Shown: positions 44,101 through 55,449 of the stretch, one piece after another | How the letters are laid out: each line of letters starts with the position of its first letter | How positions within the stretch are numbered: position 1 is the stretch's first letter | Origin: Cenococcum geophilum 1.58 | Lineage: Eukaryota; Ascomycota; Dothideomycetes; Gloniales; Gloniaceae | DNA: 64,000 bases | Reading direction: 5' to 3' | Assembly (NCBI GenBank): GCA_001692895.1 | Contig: KV748195.1 | Location: 372,001 to 436,000 of the forward strand | Notes under the pieces: generated by a model | What the model was told of the DNA's origin: nothing | Database searches by the model: none | Seen by the model: the letters and a program-made list of their open reading frames with translations, nothing else | Made by a program: the position numbers and the translations under genes

Positions 44101-47100
44101 TCTTAATTACTACTAGCATCTATTCTTTTTATAGTCTTTTTAAGACCCATTTAACATATTCTCTATATGCTTCCTTACTTATTAAGTAGATAATAATAAT
44201 ATTAAGGTATACCATAATAAATTTATCTAAGTATTCTTTTAATACATTGTTAATACGCTTCTAAAACGTTGCTAGTGCGTTTATAAGCCCAAATTATATA
44301 ACTAGTGATTTATATAGTCCTTTCTTTAACCTAAAGGCTACTTTCTATTTGTTGCCTTTCTTAATTCTAATTTAATAGTACGCCTATCTTAGATCTATCT
44401 TTATAAAGATTTACGCATTACTAATCCTATCTTAGATTTCGCTAATTAAAGGTAAAGGATACCTATCCTTTCTAGTAATGCTATTTAACTATTTATAGTT
44501 AATGTATAGCCTAAGTTTTCTATTCTTCTTTAGTATAAATAGTACTGGATATCTTGCTAATAACTGCAATAGTCTAATATATCCTTTTTAAAGATTTTCC
44601 TAGACAAACTCCTTAAGTGCCTATAACTCTTTTTCTATTAACTTATAGGTTGGGTAGAACCTTAAACTTATTCTTAGTTCTAGCTCTATCTTATAGTTCT
44701 ATACTATATAATCTAATAGCTTTTTACTTTTTAGTGACCATAGCTTCTTGCTATACTTATGGTATCTCTTTAGTACATAGCTTAATCCTTAATTAGTCTC
44801 CTTATATATCGCTCTAACTTAGTTTATTATTGCATCTTATATCGTTATATATCTCTAATATTAACCTAACCTATAACCTAATTGATTTTTAGATTATATT
44901 TCTATAACTAAGGCATTCCTAATACTGCCTTATTATTCCCTAATAGTAATATATTAAAAGATATCTTAACTTATCTTCCTTTAATGGTTATCTAAATTGG
45001 TCCTATTTTAAGATTAATAATGCCTCCTCTATAGGCTATTAGATCTCCTAAAATTATTACTAATAAATAAGGGTGCTCTTTTTGCCTATATAGTAGCCCT
45101 ATCCTTTTAACTGCTGCTAGTAAAATATAGTTTTATATTACTCCACTATTTACTAATACTTTAAACTATTAATCTTGCTAATTAACTCTTAGGTTTAGGT
45201 ATTATCTTTAAATTTCTTTAAGGGTCTAAGGCTCTACTACTAGCTCTTTTTAGTCCTATAGGCCTCTACTTTTCCTAATTATTAGCTGCTTAATTTTATT
45301 ATACTTAGCTTATTCTTTAGCTAATACCTAGTTCGCTTTTTATCTTTAATATACTATAGATAGGTGTTCTCTAGATATTCCTACTATTATTATCTATTTA
45401 AGCATTCTTCCGTAAGAAATCTTCCTGGTTAAAGTATTAAATTTCCTTCCTCTTAGACTTCTATTAGATGCCAGCCGTATATATACTTAGCATTTCTATA
45501 CTATTGTTTATCTATTATCCAGTATATTCGTATAGGGTATTTCTAGTTCTTTTCCTTCGGATTCTTATATATCTCGTATATATCGTCTATATATACAATT
45601 TATAATAGCATATAGTGTACTAGGTGCTTTAGGTTAACTCTTAACTTATCTTTATCCTTAAGTTTAAACCTCTATTATACTAATCTAAACGTTATAACTT
45701 TATTCGTAGGTACTAAGACGCGCCTCTTACTTCTCTAGTCCTCTAATCGTTCCTCTAGATCCTTTAATATCGTAATTAAGGCTCCCTTAATATAATTTAT
45801 CGCTTTTTCCGTAATTAGGTGGTCTTAGATAACTTTTTTATCCAACTATATATAGAAATCTTCCTACTTATTATTATGTCGTTGCCTATACTACTTTTAG
45901 TATAGCTGCTAGAGTATATACGGTCTGTCCGTAAAGAAGTATCTTCTTATTGCTGCGTTATAACAGCCTTTTATATATCGTTCTTTAAACCTAGTAAGAA
46001 TCCCTAAATCCTCTTCGTTTTTTAGTTTAGTAAGCCACTTAGCTCTTAGTATGCCTATTTTTAGCCTATTAGTAATTCTTTATATAGGTACTCTGTCCCT
46101 TATATAACCTAGTATGCTAGATCTTATATTTAGTTTCTTTTCTTACTATATAATGATTCTTGCTCTAAACTCGTTTATGGTTTCTTGTTGTTTATATCTT
46201 ATAATTAGATCCTTAAAGTTCTCTTACTTCTTAATCGCTATATTAACTTTTTAATCTTTAGGTTAAATACTATATTTACCTAGTAAGTCTTCTGGGTCTA
46301 TATATCTGTCTCCTAATCTAACTACTATTTATACTGTAGATTCCCTAATCTATAGCGAAGTCTCTTACTTCTTTCTTATAGGTGTCCTTATTCGTACTTC
46401 GAATTCTTAACCCCTTAGATTCTTTAACCCTAAGCTTACTTCTTTCTTAAGCTATGCTCTAGCCTTAGTTTAACTAGGCTTTATTAGTGTTCTTATCTTA
46501 TCTTAAGAGTCCTAGATCTCACTTATCTCGTCTTAAGAGTCTTATACCTTTAGGAAACTTTATTCTAAGCTTATTTATATATTGCTAAACTAAGCTATTG
46601 CTCTATTTTATTGGTTTTCGTTTATTATAGGTCCTTAAGCATGCCTTATCTTATCTTAAGAATCTTAGTTATCTCTTATCTCGTTTTAAGAATCTTAAGC
46701 CTTTGGCCTTTTGCCTTTATTAAGTAGTAAGCTAGTACTAGCAGTTATTTGCTTACTTAATCGTCTTTAGATATTACTCCTTCCGTCTTATAAAGCGATA
46801 GATGCTATATTTAATGGTGTTATAATACCCGTTACTAAACCTTACTTTATGGCGGTCTTAGTCTCTACTTCTATTGCGTTATTAAGGTTTAGATACCCCT
46901 AGTTAGTTCCTTTACTATTCTTATTGCTGTTAATTAATAAGTACTCTAACTCCATTGTTATTATTACTAATTATTATCTATATATTGCTATAATATCTTA
47001 ATCTAGCTTATAGAGTTAATCTTATTTATTGTCTAACTCTTTAGTTTCTTTAAGTCCTTTTAATTTTAGCTCTTATGGCTAATAGCTTACACCGTACTTA

Positions 47101-48345
47101 GCGTCTTTATAAATTTAGCATGCGTTATTATAATAAAACGCAAAACTTCTAATTAAATATTCTTTTGTTCCTTATAGTACACTATTATCCCTCTATACGT
47201 ATGTGTTATATACTGCTAGTTTAGTTCCCTTTACTATATAATAACTCTAACCACTTTTATAGTCTCTAGCGAAATAACCCTATTTTCCATAATTTATATA
47301 AGCTCCGTCTTTAAACTATTGCTTTTGCTATAGAGTCCGCTTAAACGTCTTCTATTGCTAAGATCCTTAGTTTAGCCTATACTCCTTAGTCTTATAATTA
47401 CTTAATCCTTAACCTTTAGGTTTCTATAGTTTCTTACTCTATTTCTTATAGATTTCTTTAGTACTACTTAGGTTTATTAGCTCTGCGCTATACTATATTT
47501 TCTAATTTAGCTTAAGTTGTTGCGTATTCTACGTCTTATATAACTATAGAACTCTATTCTAGCCTTTCTTAGCCTGTTCCCTTTAGTAGATCCTATTATT
47601 AATCTTTATTACTTAATCTATTAGTTCTCTTAGGGTGTCCGCATCTTCTATTAGGATAATTACGTCCTAAACTTTAGCCTTAAGTCCCTATTTATACTAT
47701 ACTATAAGCGCCTTATTATTCCACTTAACTTATATAGCTAGCGTTTAGAACTACGTTATATACTTAATTGCTAAGGTTTGTTGCGTAATATCTTAAAGTT
47801 TCCTTTCCGCTGTGGTTGTTGCCTCTAGATCTCCGAATATTTATATAAGTTACTCTGTAAACCCTCCCCAACTTAAGAATATAAACCGTACCTCTTAGTT
47901 TGTTGTTGTTATTCTATTTACTTATATCTCTATAAAGTAAGGCTCGAACTATTTAAGTGCTCTTCCTAATAAGAATAATCCTGCGTATACTACTTAATCT
48001 ATAGTTATTACCAGTTTTATTCCCTCTTACGTAACCTTAAAGTATATTTGCGTAAGGAATCCTTTAAGCTTTAATCTCTCCCCTAAGAATATTTTAATTA
48101 ATAGTAACTTAACCTTTACTACTTCTATTCCATTAATCCTATTTTTAAGAACTGTATTATCTCCCGTTAACTGGTCAACTATTGCTTATAACTGTCCTAC
48201 CGTTATAGGTTGTTATAAATTAGTGTCTGCTATACTGGTGTCGTTACCTAATCCTAACGTAGTTGCCGCCGTTAATGGTGTTATAGTGGCTGCTTTTGGT
48301 AGCATGTTGTTTAACTTACTAAAACTATAACTATGGTAGTAATTA
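41196..48345 (-). pseudogene. Gy-C gag-pol remnant with integrase and chromodomain
   Basis: Minus-strand reading. RT near 44600-44380: KGYIRLLQLLARYPVLFILK then LNSITRKDRYPLPL. Integrase near 42960-42500: DYNAILVIIDKLIK (D kept), SKIILDRDLRFIAVF (D kept), TAYYPQIDG*IERLN. A GPY-like tail reads LDHIRLGPFKIIQKI near 42250. The chromodomain lies at about 42030-41930 (YKVK*IGYNKTT*KLLENL). The gag half (about 45300-48300) is too mutated to assign domains. Very low C and G content marks this as one of the oldest or most strongly mutated layers. Confidence 0.8.
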
Positions 48346-48766
48346 TATAACGGAGCCTTATAGCAGGAACTACGGTGGACTTGTTAATAGGCTAGGTATA
48401 TAGGTATTATAAGTAAGTTAATAACGTAATAATAACTGGTAGAGTGGTTGCCTAATAGATTAACTCTAATTATATTTTGAGAATTACTATAAGGAAGGAA
48501 CTATCTAGGTAGGGACCGAGGGTCCTTAAATATATAACCGTACTCCTATAAAAGTCGTTACTTTATCTACTCTGCTTGCTCTATTTGCTCTATTATAGAT
48601 CTCGCAGATTATATAGATTATATAGATTATATCACGTAACTCTGCTTACTATTTCTTGTCACATGGTTCCACGGGTTCCATTCTGGACCGTGCTTGTATT
48701 AACTAACTAGCTTCCTCCAACTCCTCTCTAAGTAGTTATAATATTGTACTTAAAGCGTTTGTAATA
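48346..48766 (-). repeat. Gy-C 5' LTR (intact, 421 bp)
   Basis: On plus: TATAACGGAGCCTTATAGCA to AAAGCGTTTGTAATA. It provides the empty-site reference for both the piggyBac and DIRS-1 insertions in the partner LTR. Confidence 0.9.
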
Positions 48767-48771
48767 TCTAT

Positions 48772-49298
48772 TAATGAGCTAAAGCTTTATATAAGATATA
48801 TAACGGCCTTCTAAAGCTACTACCTATTTTAGACCGAAGATAAAAGGACATCTTAATTAACTTTATTATTAACCTTACCGTAAGTAAAGGCTGCATAAAC
48901 ATTATAGTAGTAGTAGACCAACTATCTAAAATAAGATACTTAATCACCTACCCTAATATATTAACGCCTACCGTTGCCTAACTGTTCCTAAATTATATAT
49001 AGAAACTCTACGGACTCCCTAAAACAATTATCTCTAATAAAGGCAGCTAGTTTATCTTTATATTTTAGAAAGAACTAACTACCTAACTCCGTATTAAATC
49101 ACTATTATCTATAGTATATTACTTAAAAACGGATAGTTAAACGGAATATATAAATGCTATAATAGAACAGTATATTTAGATATATACGTCGTACCTATAA
49201 GATAACTAGATTAACTGGCTTATATTTACCAAGTTTACTATAAATAATTCCGTCTTGGAAACTATAAAGGTTTTCCTATTCCTAGCCAACTATGGCTA
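48772..49298 (+). pseudogene. Gy-B host integrase catalytic core
   Basis: Reads AKALYKIYNGLLKLLPI, INFIINLTVSKGCINIIVVV (first D of the core is N), LPKTIISNKGS*FIFIF (second D region), NAIIEQYI (E present), and FTINNSVLETIKVFLFLANY, breaking after G-Y at 49298. Joined to 63710 it would continue G-Q-Y-L as in Gy-B2. Confidence 0.85.
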
Positions 49299-49404
49299 CG
49301 TCAGGAAAAAATTTACCAGCATTTTTACAGCATTTGGCAGCATTTGGCGGCCAAATGCGCATTCCGCGCACTATAACATATAGCGTATAGTATCGACTAA
49401 GGTG

Positions 49405-49600
49405 CGGCATACTGCTGCATTTAATAATACAGTGCGGCATACTACTACGTACTGCTGCATTTAACAATATAGTGTGGCATACTACTATATTTAACAATGC
49501 AGTACGGTATACTGCTATATTTAATAATACAGTGCGGTATACTGCTATATTTAATAATGCAATGCGGTATACTACTATATTTAATAATACAGTGCAGCTA
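49405..49600 (+). repeat. About 31-bp tandem array in the SatTE-2 left arm
   Basis: About six units around GTGCGGCATACTGCTGCATT followed by TAATAATACA. Later units show transitions. Not found in SatTE-1 or SatTE-3. Confidence 0.8.
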
Positions 49601-49630
49601 ATTACGCATTTTGCACTTAATGCGTAATTA
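49599..49630. repeat. 11-bp-arm palindrome TAATTACGCAT / ATGCGTAATTA
   Basis: Perfect arms with a 10-base spacer at the end of the left-arm array of SatTE-2. Confidence 0.7.
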
Positions 49631-49764
49631 ATATATAATGCCCTTCTCGCGCATTCTATATATCTTACTTAATTTAAGTAATAAATAAGTATTACTCTTC
49701 CTACGCAGTTGGTGTAAAATAAATTATATTATTTTAGATAATTTAATATATAGCGACGGTTCTC

Positions 49765-49975
49765 TTCTACCTGCCTACCTACTGACCTACCTACCTACCT
49801 ACCGACTTACCTATCTACCTACCTACTGACCTACCTACCTGCCTACCTACTAACCTACCTACCTACCTGCCTACCTACCTGCTTGCCTACCTACCTACCT
49901 ACCTACCTACCTACCTGCCTACCTACCTACCTACCTACCTACCTACCTACCTACCTACCTGTCTGTCTGTCTGTC
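49765..49975 (+). repeat. (CCTA)n microsatellite in SatTE-2
   Basis: Longer than in SatTE-1; units CCTA, CCTG, CTGA, ending in GTCT repeats. Same neighbours as in SatTE-1. Confidence 0.9.
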
Positions 49976-50094
49976 GGTCTATACCTACCCATCTATACCT
50001 ACCTATCTGTGCCTACCTGTCTATGTTACCTTAATTCGATCAATCGATCAAATCGTTTATCGTGTTCGCTGGCTGGTCGTTCGAACGGTTATCG

Positions 50095-50420
50095 TGTGGC
50101 TCTGGCGACGGTCATGTGGCGATGACGACGGTCGTCTAGCTCTGGCGATGGTTATCTGGCTCCGGCGACGGTCGTCCAGCTCTGACAACGGTCGTCTAAC
50201 TCTAACGACGGTCGTCTGGCTCTAACGACGGTCGTCTAGCTCTGACGACGGTCGTCTAGCTCTGACGACGGTCGTCTAGCTCTGACGACGGTCGTCTAGC
50301 TCTGACGACGATCGTCTAGCTCTAGCGACGGTTATCTGGCTCCGGCGACGGTCGTCTAGCTCTGACGACCGTCGTCTGGCTCTGACGGTCGTCTAGCTCC
50401 GGNGACGGTCGTCTGCTAGC
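50095..50420 (+). repeat. 20-bp minisatellite in SatTE-2
   Basis: About 16 units of GACGACGGTCGTCTAGCTCT. Four near-identical consecutive units at about 50225-50310 suggest recent homogenisation. One N at 50403. Confidence 0.88.
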
Positions 50421-50429
50421 TGTCGTTCT

Positions 50430-50560
50430 GGTGTCTTCCTAGGTAGGGAGGATGTAAGGAAGGGTAAAAAATAAGGTGGCTACCTAGGTGTATATAGGGG
50501 GTATACTTGGCAGAGGTACGTGTAGAGGCTATCGGGAATATAGCGGGGACCTGATACGGA
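50430..50560 (+). repeat. Conserved unique block of the SatTE core, copy 2
   Basis: Nearly identical to 25795-25925, including GGTGGCTACCTAGGTGTATA and GGCTATCGGGAATATAGCGG. Confidence 0.82.
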
Positions 50561-50561
50561 G

Positions 50562-50800
50562 CTTCGTGTAGAGCCTCCGTACGCAGAGCTTCGCGCAGAG
50601 CCTTGTGCAGAGCCTCTGTACGCAGAGCCTCTGTACGTAGAGCTTTATATAGAGCCTTGTGTAGAGCTTCGTGCAGAGCTTCGTGCAGAGCTTCGTGCAG
50701 AGCTTCGTGTAGAGCTTCGTGCAGAGCTTCGTGTAGAACTTCGTGCAGAGCTTTGTGTAGAGCTTTGTGCGGAACTTTGTGCAGAACTTTAAACTTTATA
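50562..50800 (+). repeat. 12-bp minisatellite in SatTE-2
   Basis: About 19 AGAGCTTCGTGC-type units, degrading toward AACTTTGTGC at the right. Open frames here are by-products. Confidence 0.88.
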
Positions 50801-50810
50801 TAAAACTTTA

Positions 50811-50965
50811 GGAAAAAATTACTAGCATCTAATTTTACTTTTCTGCTATTTTAGCATTTTCTAGCATTTAGCAGCTAAATGCTAATACTTAATTATAAAT
50901 ATAATATTTGGCGGCTAAATGCTAGTACTTAGTAATAAATATAGCTAAATGCTAATACTTAATTA
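50811..50965 (+). repeat. SatTE-2 foldback arm, left half
   Basis: AGGAAAAAATTACTAGCATC onward, with AGCAGCTAAATGCTAATACT; its inverted partner is 63534-63707. The last 15 bases are the LINE-2 target duplication. Confidence 0.8.
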
Positions 50966-50989
50966 ATAATAATAATTCATTGCTTAACG

Positions 50990-53449
50990 TCCGATTTAGA
51001 TCCCTATTGGGCCCACACGGACTACTCCTTATATACATATAGGGAGAAAACTCTATTTAAGAAAACCCCGTAATCCATCTCCCTGCCTTTTGGGACTCGC
51101 CTATAAGGCGCCTACGGGGCGCCTATAAGTTACCTGTGGTGCTCCTACTATCTTACTTTTTAACCTCCTTAGGAACTACTGCTGCCATAACAAGCCTACG
51201 GACGCGCTAGTATCGCATACTTTACTTTACTACTATAGAGTTATTAGGGGGCGCCCGTTGCTTGCCCCTCCTGCCCTTTATTACTATTTCCCTTATAACC
51301 TAGAACTGGTTTAGTATATTTTAGCTAATAAGCTATTAGGTAACCGCCTTAAGGCCTTTTTATATTAAGAGCAGTGTATTATAGTTCTCTATGCTAGCTA
51401 CTAAGAGTATTACTTCTTAATTAGTATATAAGGGGCATAACAGTATTATATGTTTTAGTGTCTATTTTAGCTAGCTATATTCGCATCTTAGGCTACCTAC
51501 TAGGATACCTACCTAGTAGAGCCAGTCTTTTAGTCCTATTATTTCTGTTCTTAAAAGTATTACTATTATATTTTCTGCCTTTATTAGGCCTTCTTAGAGC
51601 CCTAAAGTGTTTACCCCCTATAGCGTTAACTATACTATAGCTTAGGTTCCTCTTACCTTAGTTAGCCTCTATACCTTTAACTCCTATATACCTCTTTAGC
51701 GTTAGTCTAACCAGTATTATATTACGATAAATAGTTTCCTAGCATTCTTTTATACTCTGCTTTAGCTCCTTTCTTTCTCTTACTGTTATCTTTACTGGCC
51801 TCTTACGCGTCTCCCTTCCTCCTCTATATAGGCCTGGGCCCTAAAGCAGCACTATTTTTCTTCTACTTTCTTTACTTGTTTCTCTAATATGTCTTCCCTA
51901 CTTTAGGGTTATTAGTTTATTCTCCTATAGGGCGCCCTAGGGTCCCTCTATAGTTTATTTAGGCGTATCTTAATATACTTTATAACATTAAAGTTGTGTT
52001 TATTTTACGCCCTTTATATTATAGCAGCTTTAATATATAGTTATAGGGGGGGAATATTGGCTTCCTTCTTAAGTAGTACTGTAGCTGTTCGCTTATATAC
52101 GCCTATTATACTCTAAAGGTAGGCTATTTAGATCTTTTAGAGTGGTTTAAGGAGTAACTTAGGGGGGCCTTTCTTAGATTCTCTAATGGCCTAAATACTG
52201 GACCTATATATTATGGTTAGCCGGACAACTGCTATATATAGTAGGCGTGACCTCTAAAAGTATAGACCCTATATAGAATTAACGATCCTAGATAATACGA
52301 TATACTATACTTAGCCTTTATAGGCCGCTTACGCCGTATATACGCTCTACTAGAGCTTACTATCTACCTATACTCCTAATACCCTTAAGCCCTAAACTAG
52401 TTAACCCCTAAAGCCTTAAATGCGAATTATATGCTAGAGATCTATAGATTGGTTGCGTTTTCTTATAAAATAGATTAGCTAGTATTTCTCTAGTGAGAAT
52501 TAGACTTTATATTGTCTTGCCTATTCTATATAGGTATTATAAGCTTTCTCTAATATTCTACAATTTTTTATGGCTATTAGCCCGTATATAATTAGGTTTA
52601 TATTATTGACGAAGCCTATCCCCTAGGTTACCCCTTTCTTAAAGGAGTTAAGCAGGTTGCTTATAAAGAAAAGGAAGAGTATAGGTAAGAGGGGTAATTC
52701 TTATAGTATTCCTATTATAACTGTAATAGGGGGGCTCTGGTATCTACTAAAGACTAATAATATTTCTTTCTAACTTATAAACCCTTAAATAAATTATATA
52801 ATCTATTTTAGGAAGCCTTTTACCTTAAGGATATATAGGAGACGCTTGTGGGGTACGTTATTATAGGCGCCACTAATATCTAGGCTAAGTATTAATACTA
52901 TAAAGTCCCTTTACATTGCCTATGTAGATTTAATGGTGGTAGCGAGTAGCGTAAGTACTAATAGTATTAAGCGGTTCTTTCTTACCCCTATTTGGCTCTA
53001 TAGTAGTAGGGCGTGTTCTTTAGCTATATCTACTATATAGTCCGCTATTACCTTTTCTAAGATCTTACTAAGGGTGTTTTCTAAGGTAATAGGGCGGTAG
53101 CTTTCTAGGATTAAGTAATCTACTTTACCTTCTTTTTATAAGATAACCGTTATTATAGATCTTTTAAGTTGCGGGTAGTAGCCTATAGTAAAGTATACTC
53201 TAGCTATATCTGTAAGCTAAGGTGCTATAAGTAGTCTATAGGTTTTTAGAGCCTTATTTAGAATCCTATCTAGTCCTAGTACTATATTATTTAANAAGCG
53301 GCTAATAGTTCTAGCCATTTCCTCTATTATTATATCGCTATTAACCTATAGGCGAGTTACCGGTATTTTACCTGTGATATTACTAAGGTCTACTAGAGCT
53401 GGTTAGGGGAAGAACCTTTTTATAAGGATCTTTGCCTTCTTATCGTTAT
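50990..53449 (-). pseudogene. LINE-2 ORF2 3' part (reverse transcriptase and C-terminal region)
   Basis: Minus-strand counterpart of LINE-1 17330-20029. RT landmarks include the ILFLFF and GFVNN region near 52600 and the YRPI region near 53090, with the same order of TAG/TAA stops. The uninterrupted target of the solo LTR is seen at about 51225-51235. Breaks at 53451 where SatTE-3 sits; the frame resumes at 55450. Confidence 0.82.
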
Positions 53450-53469
53450 TACATTAGCATTTTGTTGGG

Positions 53470-53885
53470 GTGCTAAGATCCTAGAGGCCTCCTGATAGGA
53501 TTTTAACTTTCCTAGAGGTCCTAATCGTCCTAGTAGGCTCCTAGTAGGCTCCTGGCAGGATTTTAATTTTCCTAATTATCCTAGTTGTCCTAACAGGCTC
53601 CTAGTAGGATTTTTAATTTCCTAATCGTCTTTTTACGGTCCTGTTAGGGTCCTAATAGGAAACTAGTATTTCCTAATCGTTCCTAATAGGCTCCTGGCAG
53701 GATCTTAATTTTCCTAATCGTCTTGTTAGGTTCCTGACAGGATACCCCTAAGCGACACCCCTCCTAACCCCCCCCCCCAAAGCGACACCTCCTATGCACA
53801 CCCCTTAAGACACCCCCCCAATGCGATACCCTCCCCACTGTGATACCTCCCCCGTAATGGGATACCTCCCTCCTAATGCGACACG
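53470..53885 (+). repeat. SatTE-3 left-arm repeats
   Basis: Imperfect units around GGCTCCTGGCAGGATTTTAA with TTTCCTAATCGTCC (to about 53740), then C-rich units of about 20 bp around AATGCGACACCCCCC (53745-53885). Confidence 0.75.
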
Positions 53886-54034
53886 ACCCTATATGCGCGT
53901 GCGCGCGACACACAGTGCTATTAGGTCCCCGCTATATTCCTAATAGCCTACACATGCCTCTACCAAGTTACCCCCTTTGCAGTCACCCCATTCTTTACCC
54001 TTCCTTACATCCTCCCTTAGGAGGCACTAGAACG

Positions 54035-54285
54035 GCAGCCAGTAGAGGACCGTCGCCAAAACCAGACGACCGTCGCCAGAACCAGACGACCGTCGCCAGA
54101 ACTAGACGACCGTCGCTAGAACCAGACGACCGTCGCCAGAACCAGACGACCGTCGCCAGAACCAGACGACCGTCGCCAGAACCAGACGACCGTCGCCAAA
54201 ACCAGACGACCGTCGCTAGAACCAGACGACCGTCGCTAGAACTAGACGACCGTTACAAAAACTAGACGACAACCTTTCGAATAAC
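54035..54285 (+). repeat. 20-bp minisatellite in SatTE-3 (inverted orientation)
   Basis: About 12 units of AGAACCAGACGACCGTCGCC, the reverse complement of the SatTE-1/2 unit apart from one or two bases. CpG is retained; the last two units show transitions. Confidence 0.9.
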
Positions 54286-54494
54286 TAGCTAGCGAAAACC
54301 ACGAACGATTCAATTGATCGATTAATTGAATTTAATATTAGCCCATTACCGAATCGTATTAAGGCCTCCTAGGGAGGCACCCTAGACGACTACCGTTCGA
54401 ATGTATAGCTAGCGAACGGCCATAGAGAACGACCTGGATCAATTAGAGCCTTTAATCAGGCCGACCTCTCCCCCAAATTAAATTAGATACTAAC

Positions 54495-54924
54495 ACAGGC
54501 AGGCAGGTAGGTAGGTAGGTAGGTAGGTAGGTAGATAGGTAAGTAGGTAGGTAGGCAGGCAGGTAGGCAGGCAAGTAGGAGANGACCGTCGTCAGAACCA
54601 GACGATAATCGTTCGAACGACCAGCCAGCGAACACGATCGATTCGATCGATCGATCGAATCGAACCAGAGCCTCGATATCAGCTTATTACCAAATTAAAT
54701 CGAATCAAGGCCTCCTAGGGAGGCACCCTAGACGACCACCGTTCAAACGTACAGCCAACGAACGCCCATGGAGAACGATTTGAATCAATATAATCAATCG
54801 CAATCGAATCAAGCAGAGCCTTCAATCGGGCCGACCTCTCCCCCAAATTACAGATACAGACAGGTAGGATAAACAGGTAGGCACGACAGGCACAGGTAGG
54901 CACAGACAGGTAGGATAGGCAGAT

Positions 54925-54971
<47 letters not shown>

Positions 54972-54985
54972 CACTAGGCCTAGTT
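54495..54985 (+). repeat. Tetranucleotide arrays and duplicated spacer in SatTE-3
   Basis: (GGTA)n at 54495-54580 and (GGCA)n at about 54920-54973, separated by a spacer with CGAACGACCAGCCAGCGAAC (54612) and a CGATCGATCGATCGAATCG palindromic run. Spacer motifs recur, more mutated, at 54270-54310, 54400-54420 and 54740-54760. Confidence 0.8.
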
Positions 54986-55239
54986 AGGAAATCAGCACAC
55001 GGCCGGCGGATCATCGGGAACACCGCCGATCGACGATTTGGAGCCTCCGCGAGAGGCTCCTTAGTCAATCGCCCGACGCCCGAGTAGAGCTCCATAACAG
55101 ACACAGGCGGTAGACAGAAGAGATTAATTTGGATTATTTAGATTATATATAATTAAATTAATTTTATATTTTTTAACTAGCTACAAATACTAGAGTGTTA
55201 ATATACCTTATTTTTAAATCTAGAATTTTTATTATTGTC

Positions 55240-55335
55240 CTGATGGTCCTAATGGTCCTAATAGTCCTGGAGGTCCTAGAGGTCCTGGAGGTCCTAGAGG
55301 TCCTAGTGGTCCTAGTGGTCCAGGCGACCTCCTAA
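55240..55335 (+). repeat. GGTCCTAGA 9-bp array in the SatTE-3 right arm
   Basis: About ten units of GGTCCTAGA/GGTCCTAAT, lightly mutated. Confidence 0.8.
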
Positions 55336-55449
55336 TAGGTTCCTAACAGGATGCCGAGTGTAAGTGTCTTCTGGAGTTCCTAACAGCCCTAACAAGAGCT
55401 ATTAGGAGCTATCAGTACTGTTAGGAGGCATAAACATTTTGCTGATGTA

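Larger units (their letters stand above)
33360..48766 (-). mobile_element. Gy-C: Ty3/gypsy chromovirus nested in Gy-B integrase, itself hit by piggyBac and DIRS-1
   Basis: Exact target duplication TCTAT (33355-33359 and 48767-48771). LTR of 421 bp intact at 48346-48766; the left LTR is in three pieces (33360-33504, 36023-36156, about 41053-41195). Net length is about 8.0 kb. The purine tract (on minus) abuts the left LTR, so the element reads minus. Internal region 41196-48345 carries gag-pol with a chromodomain. Confidence 0.92.
53452..55447. mobile_element. SatTE-3: TA-flanked satellite-carrying element inside LINE-2
   Basis: 1996 bp; TA at 53450-53451 and 55448-55449. Left end CATTAGCATTTTGTTGGGG; right end, reverse-complemented, CATCAGCAAAATGTTTATG. 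The shared core is inverted: conserved block (about 53880-54030), 20-bp array (54035-54285), (GGTA)n (54495-54580), then a hairpin block near 55035-55090 matching 25395-25440 of SatTE-1. Arms consist of CCTAATAGGATTTT / GGTCCTAGAGGTCCT repeats, unlike those of SatTE-1 and SatTE-2. No 12-bp array of note and no transposase. Confidence 0.75.

Noticed and set aside
53876-54265. Open frame of 129 residues
   Set aside because: Produced by the 20-bp array read in three frames; repetitive RRQNQTTVARTRR composition with no family resemblance.
54715-55104. Minus-strand frame of 129 residues
   Set aside because: Covers the (GGCA)n array and SatTE-3 spacer; low complexity (LPACLPAC).
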